9,806 nt of DNA from positions 1-9,806 of the forward strand of contig CAJOFI010000084.1 of NCBI GenBank assembly GCA_905233595.1, in the 5' to 3' direction. Positions within the stretch are counted from its first letter, which is position 1. The number at the start of each line of letters is the position of its first letter. A program made the position numbers and the translations under genes. Below are positions 6,033 to 9,806 of this stretch, one piece after another. The DNA comes from an uncultured Oscillospiraceae bacterium (GTDB lineage Bacteria > Bacillota > Clostridia > Oscillospirales > Oscillospiraceae). The notes under the pieces are model-generated. The model saw only the letters and a program-made list of their open reading frames with translations, was not told where the DNA came from and ran no database searches.

Positions 6033-6157
6033 AGGAACTGTTCCGAAATAACTTGTGCAATCTGGCTTGCCTTTTTCACCTGTAGCTTCGTTGTCAAATC
6101 TTGAAATACACAAAGTATTCCTGCGATTTTCGCACAGTTTATTTCTGCACAGTTCCT
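6033..6157. repeat. 125-bp interspersed repeat, copy 2 (terminal inverted repeats)
   Basis: It has the same length and ends as copy 1, in the opposite orientation. The left end is AGGAACTGTTCCGAAATAA and the right end is the reverse complement of AGGAACTGTGCAGAAATAA. The sequence 6100-6131 is an exact inverted match to 1608-1639. It is flanked by AATC on both sides (6029-6032 and 6158-6161), a possible 4-bp target duplication. It lies inside the transcribed cysK leader and ends 25 bp before the start codon. Confidence 0.82.
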
Positions 6158-6169
6158 AATCAAATCTAT

Positions 6170-6175
6170 GGAGGA
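6170..6175 (+). promoter_or_regulatory. cysK ribosome binding site
   Basis: GGAGGA lies about 8 nt before the ATG at 6183. It decides the start: the in-frame ATG at 6168 abuts this site and has none of its own. Confidence 0.85.
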
Positions 6176-6182
6176 ATCTATA

Positions 6183-7091
6183 ATGAGTAAAATTTTCACG
6201 TCCGCGGATCAGCTGATCGGCAAAACGCCCCTGTTGGAGCTGAGCAATCTGGAGAAGAGCGAGGGGCTGGAAGCCCGCGTGCTGGCAAAGCTGGAGTACC
6301 TCAATCCGGCGGGTTCCGTCAAGGACCGCATCGCCAAGGCCATGATCGACGACGCCGAGGCGAGGGGGCTTCTGACGCCCGACTCCGTCATCATCGAGCC
6401 GACCTCCGGCAACACGGGCATCGGCCTTGCCTCCGTCGCGGCGGCGCGGGGCTACCGCATCATCATCGTCATGCCCGAGACCATGAGCGTGGAGCGCCGG
6501 CAGCTTATGAAGGCTTACGGCGCCGAGCTCGTGCTCACCGAGGGGGCGAAGGGCATGAAGGGCTCCATCGCCAAGGCCGAGGAGCTGGCGAAGGAGATCC
6601 CCGGCGCGTTCATCCCCGGGCAGTTTGTCAACCCCGCGAACCCCGCCGCCCACAAGGCGAGCACCGGCCCCGAGATCTGGGAGGATACGGACGGCGCGGT
6701 GGATGTCTTCGTCGCGGGCGTCGGCACCGGCGGTACGCTGACCGGCGTGGGCGAGTACCTCAAGGAGAAGAACCCCGCTGTCAAGATCGTCGCGGTGGAG
6801 CCCGCGTCCTCGCCGGTGCTCTCCATCCAGGGCATCGGCGCGGGCTTCGTGCCCGAGGTGCTCAACACCGCCGTCTACGACGAGGTGATCGCCGTCGAGA
6901 ACGAGGACGCCTTCGCCGCCGGGCGCAAGGTGGGGCTGAAGGAGGGCGTGCTGGTGGGCATCTCCTCGGGCGCTGCCGTCCACGCGGCACTCACGCTGGC
7001 CAAGCGCCCCGAGAACAAGGGCAAGACCATCGTCGTGCTCCTGCCCGACACCGGCGACCGCTACCTCTCCACGCCCCTTTTCGCGGAGTGA
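6183..7091 (+). CDS. cysK: Cysteine synthase A (O-acetylserine sulfhydrylase)
   Basis: A 302-residue cytoplasmic PLP enzyme, close to the usual CysK length. It makes cysteine from O-acetylserine and sulfide, the last step of cysteine synthesis. Diagnostic motifs are IGKTPLLEL near the N-terminus, NPAGSVKDR with the PLP lysine at residue 47, TSGNTG (74-79) for substrate binding, GTGGT (181-185) for the PLP phosphate, GISSGAA and PDTGDRYLS near the C-terminus. All expected residues are present. It is preceded by a consensus promoter and a long repeat-containing leader, and is followed by a hairpin terminator, so it is a single-gene unit. No serine acetyltransferase gene (cysE) is beside it. The leader is the likely place for control, but no known riboswitch is visible. 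Confidence 0.97.
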   Translation: MSKIFTSADQLIGKTPLLELSNLEKSEGLEARVLAKLEYLNPAGSVKDRIAKAMIDDAEARGLLTPDSVIIEPTSGNTGIGLASVAAARGYRIIIVMPETMSVERRQLMKAYGAELVLTEGAKGMKGSIAKAEELAKEIPGAFIPGQFVNPANPAAHKASTGPEIWEDTDGAVDVFVAGVGTGGTLTGVGEYLKEKNPAVKIVAVEPASSPVLSIQGIGAGFVPEVLNTAVYDEVIAVENEDAFAAGRKVGLKEGVLVGISSGAAVHAALTLAKRPENKGKTIVVLLPDTGDRYLSTPLFAE

Positions 7092-7130
7092 TCTCAGGCT
7101 TCGGCAGGAGATTCTGAAAACGGAAAAACG

Positions 7131-7177
7131 AAAACCATGACATTGAAAAACGCAGCGTTTCAATGCCATGGTTTTTT
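7131..7177 (+). terminator. Terminator between convergent cysK and the LRR gene, probably bidirectional
   Basis: AAAACCATG-A-CATTGAAA (7131-7148) pairs with TTTCAATG-C-CATGGTTTT (7158-7175), with one A/C mismatch. A T-run ends at 7177 on the plus strand. On the minus strand the stem is also followed by T-rich sequence, so it can serve both genes. It ends 3 bp before the LRR gene's stop codon. Confidence 0.88.
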
Positions 7178-7179
7178 CC

Positions 7180-9001
7180 TTAATCGAAGATCACGCTGCA
7201 ATCGGGCAGCGCCGCGCGCAGGGCGTCGAGCTGCTCGGGCGTGAGGGGGTTTCCGCTGAGCTTGAGGGTCTTGAGCCCCCGGAGGCGGCTGAGCCCCTGG
7301 GTGGAGCTGAGGTTGTTCCCGCTCAGGTCGATCTCCTCGAGCGCGGTGAGCGCGCCGAGCGCCGTCACGTCCTCCAGCTCGTTGTCGCTCAGATTCAGCG
7401 AGCGCAGCGTCAGACGGCTCAGCGAGTATTCGAGGCGGAACACGCTCGTCAAGCGGTTCCGGCTCAGATCGAGGCTTACGAGGCTGTCGAGCTTGTCGAT
7501 CTCCCCGAGGTCTGTGAGGTTCTGCGCGCTGAGGTTCAGCTCGGTGGCTCTTCCCGCCGATCTGCGCGGAGTAGACCAGCTCGGAGTGGAGGATGCTGCA
7601 ATAGGGGATCATGGATTTGAGCCGCCCGATGGCCTCGTTGCTCAGACCCTCGTTCTCCTCGAGCGCAAGGCTCTTGAGCAGGCTCAGGCTCTCAAAGGCT
7701 TGCAGATCCATGTCCACGATGCCGGTATTCTTGAGCTTGAGGCTCTGGAGATTTTGCAGCTTCCCCAGCCCCGAAAAATCGCTCAGCGGGTTGTCGGAGA
7801 GATCGAGCGCCGTGAGCGTGGTCATCTCGCCGATGGCCGCCGTATCGGTGAGCTGGTTGCCCGCGAGGTTCAGACTGCGCAGGCGCTTTAAGCCCATGAG
7901 CGCACGCGCCTCCGTCAGCTCGTTGTTCGACAGATCCAGAAGCTCGAGCTGCGGCAGGTTCATGAGCGCCTGGAGATCGGTGACGTGGTTGTCGGCCAGC
8001 TTGAGCCAGCGCAGCTCCCGGCAGGCGGCGAGCGCCGAGATGTCGCGGATCTCCCGCCCCGAGAGGTCGAGCTGGGTCACGTCCGAGCGGAAGGTGACGC
8101 CGCCGAGGCTGATGTCCGCCGCGTCCCCCTCCTTGAGATCGCTGTAGATCGCGCAGGCGGGCAGCGCCTCGGACAGGGCGGTGAGCTGCTCCTGCGTGAC
8201 GGGGATCGCCCGCAGGCTCAGCATATTGAGATTGCCAAGACCGTAGAGCGGCGAAAAGTCCTCCACGGGGTTTGCGTCCAGATACAGCACCCGCAGCTCA
8301 CTGAGCGCGGCCAGAGGGCTCAGGTCTGTGACGCGGTTGCCGCTGAGATTCAGCACGTCCAGCCCGCCGAGGCGCGCGAGAGCGGAGACGTCCCGCAGCT
8401 CGTTATCCATCAGCGAGAGGTTGTTGAGCGCGTAGAGGCGGCAGACCTCCTCGAGATCCGCGTCGTGCAGCCCGCGCTCGTCCAGCACGAGATCGCTCGT
8501 CATGCTGTCAAGGCTCATGCCCAGCACCGTGACGCGGTCAGCCTCCCGGAGGCTGCTGCGCCGGCTGTCGATGGCCGCGATGCGCGAAGCGACCTGCTCG
8601 CGCGTCAGATCCATCCCGCGCAGGGTCTCCAGCGCCTTTTCCAGGTTCCCCTGCTCCTCATAGCAGTCGGCCATCAGCAGCAGGCATTCCTCCGTCTCCC
8701 GCGCGGCCGCCGCCTTGCGCAGATAGCGCAGGGCGCTGTCCGTATCCCCGGCCTCACGGGATTGACGCGCCAGGGCGAGGTTCTCGGCGTAGCCGTCGGT
8801 GCGGGTATAGCGAAGCTGCAGCGCCGCCAGCACCGCCAGCAGCAGCACCGCCGCCACCGTGCCGATCAGAAAGCCCCGGCGCTTTCGCTTCTCCTTCATG
8901 CTCAGCCGCCGCCTCGGCTCCCGCCGGGCGATTTCGGGAAGCCGCGGCTCCCGTCGGCCGGGCGCCGCACTGTGGGCGCCGCCGCGTGTGTTCTTCCTCA
9001 T
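7180..9001 (-). pseudogene. Membrane-anchored TPR and leucine-rich repeat protein, one-base frameshift
   Basis: Read across a single frame break, this encodes about 606 residues. The N-terminus is strongly basic (1-43), followed by one TM helix (about 44-62). Two TPR-like helical pairs come next (about 72-130), then three blocks of about 22-residue leucine-rich repeats (LNLSGNRVTDLSPL type). Each block ends in a similar cap: ALPACAIYSD, MIPYCSILHS and ALPDCSVIFD. The break is at a three-base G run (7553-7555 on the plus strand). Removing one base joins VYSAQIGG to RATELNLSAQNL, so about 125 residues at the C-terminus would otherwise be lost. Positive charge before the TM suggests the LRRs face outward. 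The ATG at 9001 is preferred for GGAG 8 nt upstream; the ATG at 8899 has a poor site. The upstream membrane-protein gene ends 15 nt before it. LRRs suggest protein binding; the partner is unknown. Confidence 0.85.
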
Positions 9002-9016
9002 GGCAGCTTCTCCGCG

Positions 9017-9697
9017 TTATTCGTTCTCCGTGCTCTCCGCCGTGTCCAGGCTCAGCGTGGGGAAGGAGGGCTCGCTCTCCGGCTGCGCCACAGGCTCCTG
9101 CGCCGGCTCCTCCGTCACGGCGGGCTTGCTCCAGGGCTTGACCTTCGGCTCCTTCGTGAGCTTCTTCATCGCGAGCGAGGCGAAGAGCAGCGAGAGCATG
9201 ATGCCGAGCACGCTCATCTCCTGCATCCCGGCGGCAAAGCTCACGGGGTTCACCGTGTCGCGCAGCCGCATCACGTCCTCGTAGAGATGGTAGGCCAGGG
9301 GCAGAAAAAAGAGCGGCACCAGCAGCCATTTCGTGCGGATCAGGGTAAAGACCGTGCCGCAGTAGACGATGGCGACCACCGCGTACAGCAGCAGGCAGAG
9401 CAGCATCTGCACGGTGTTTTCAAAGCCGGTGGCCTTGATGACGAAGAAGGCGACGCCGCCCAGCACGGGCAGAAAGGTCGTCCAGAGCGCGGCCTTGCCC
9501 AGCGCCGCGAGCAGCACGATGAACACGAGCCCGCTCACGATGGGCAGCAGCACCTGCGTCGCGAGGAAAAAGGAATCGTCCAACAGCCCCAGGCAGCCGA
9601 TCAGCCGAAAGATGATGGCAAGCCCCATAAAAATCAGCGCGCCCTGCGTCCAGAAGCTGCTGCGTTCCACATAGAATTTGATTTTTGCTTCTTTCAT
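9017..9697 (-). CDS. Six-TM membrane protein of unknown function
   Basis: A 226-residue protein I do not recognise. It has about six hydrophobic segments (roughly residues 18-38, 44-64, 70-88, 95-117, 120-137 and 158-177). A polar tail of about 48 residues follows, starting KKLTKEPKVKPWSKP and ending rich in Glu, Pro and Ser. Four cysteines or fewer and no catalytic motif are visible, and no transporter signature stands out. GAGGCGG precedes the ATG at 9697. The gene ends 15 nt before the TPR/LRR protein gene, whose ribosome binding site fills the gap, so the two are almost surely one operon and may form one membrane assembly. The upstream region (9714-9719 on the plus strand) has a -10-like TATTAT on the minus strand but no good -35 box. 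Confidence 0.8.
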   Translation of the reverse strand: MKEAKIKFYVERSSFWTQGALIFMGLAIIFRLIGCLGLLDDSFFLATQVLLPIVSGLVFIVLLAALGKAALWTTFLPVLGGVAFFVIKATGFENTVQMLLCLLLYAVVAIVYCGTVFTLIRTKWLLVPLFFLPLAYHLYEDVMRLRDTVNPVSFAAGMQEMSVLGIMLSLLFASLAMKKLTKEPKVKPWSKPAVTEEPAQEPVAQPESEPSFPTLSLDTAESTENE

Positions 9698-9806
9698 CTC
9701 TGTTCCGCCTCGTATAATAAGATTCAGAGCATATTTACGGTGCTCTCTGGAAGCACCAAAAAATAAATCAGCAGGCTTGTTGATGCCCGTGATAAAATGC
9801 TGTTAG

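Noticed and set aside
5940..6182. T-box or S-box riboswitch in the cysK leader
   Set aside because: A long leader before a cysteine gene made this likely, but I find no T-box sequence or anti-terminator with T-run before the ATG, and no S-box core.
5954..6199. Minus-strand open frame of 81 codons in the cysK leader
   Set aside because: It consists mostly of the repeat sequence and has no ribosome binding site. It is better explained by the 125-bp element.
9739..9760. Hairpin GGTGCT/AGCACC near the window end
   Set aside because: The 6-bp stem is not followed by a T-run on either strand, so it is not a terminator. It could be chance.
7985..9766. 593-codon plus-strand open frame
   Set aside because: It is a shadow of the LRR and six-TM genes, Gln/His/Arg-rich, with no start signal.

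Overview
The window looks like chromosome of a GC-rich Gram-positive anaerobe, most likely a Clostridia/Oscillospiraceae-type Firmicute. The grounds are strong GGAGG-type ribosome binding sites, near-consensus sigma-A promoters with 17-bp spacers, a long-form hibernation factor, a PlsC-like acyltransferase with a C-terminal zinc ribbon, and GC-rich genes separated by AT-richer spacers. This placement is inference; nothing in the window fixes the species.

Layout. 1-1524 (minus): the 5' part of a GltS-like Na+/glutamate symporter gene, directly preceded (TAA then ATG with no gap) by a PlsC-family acyltransferase gene that carries a one-base frameshift. 1525-1899: a spacer holding a 125-bp repeat with inverted ends, an unexplained stretch, and a strong terminator. 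1900-2035 (minus): tRNA-Ser(GCU) and its promoter. 2069-3394 (minus): a tandem HD/HD-GYP signalling protein with a consensus promoter. 3510-4160 (plus): long-form hpf with a leader that contains a small overlapping ORF, closed by a perfect terminator. 4163-5899 (plus): a secreted or membrane-anchored esterase-like protein with a Cys/His-rich module, then a HTH protein with a histone-like Lys/Ala linker. 5911-7177 (plus): cysK, whose leader of about 235 nt holds a second 125-bp repeat copy, then a hairpin shared with the convergent operon. 7180-9697 (minus): a six-TM protein followed by a membrane-anchored TPR/LRR protein, also frameshifted by one base.

Most notable are the two 125-bp repeats: the same inverted ends and a 32-bp identical core, but differently arranged internal modules. 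Also notable are two single-base frameshifts in otherwise intact genes, each beside short homopolymer runs, and three unusual architectures: the zinc-ribbon esterase, the HTH-histone-tail protein, and the TM-TPR-triple-LRR protein. The functional ties are mostly housekeeping (lipid synthesis, glutamate uptake, cysteine synthesis, ribosome hibernation) with signalling and surface proteins between. I see no phage, CRISPR, toxin-antitoxin or secondary-metabolite system.
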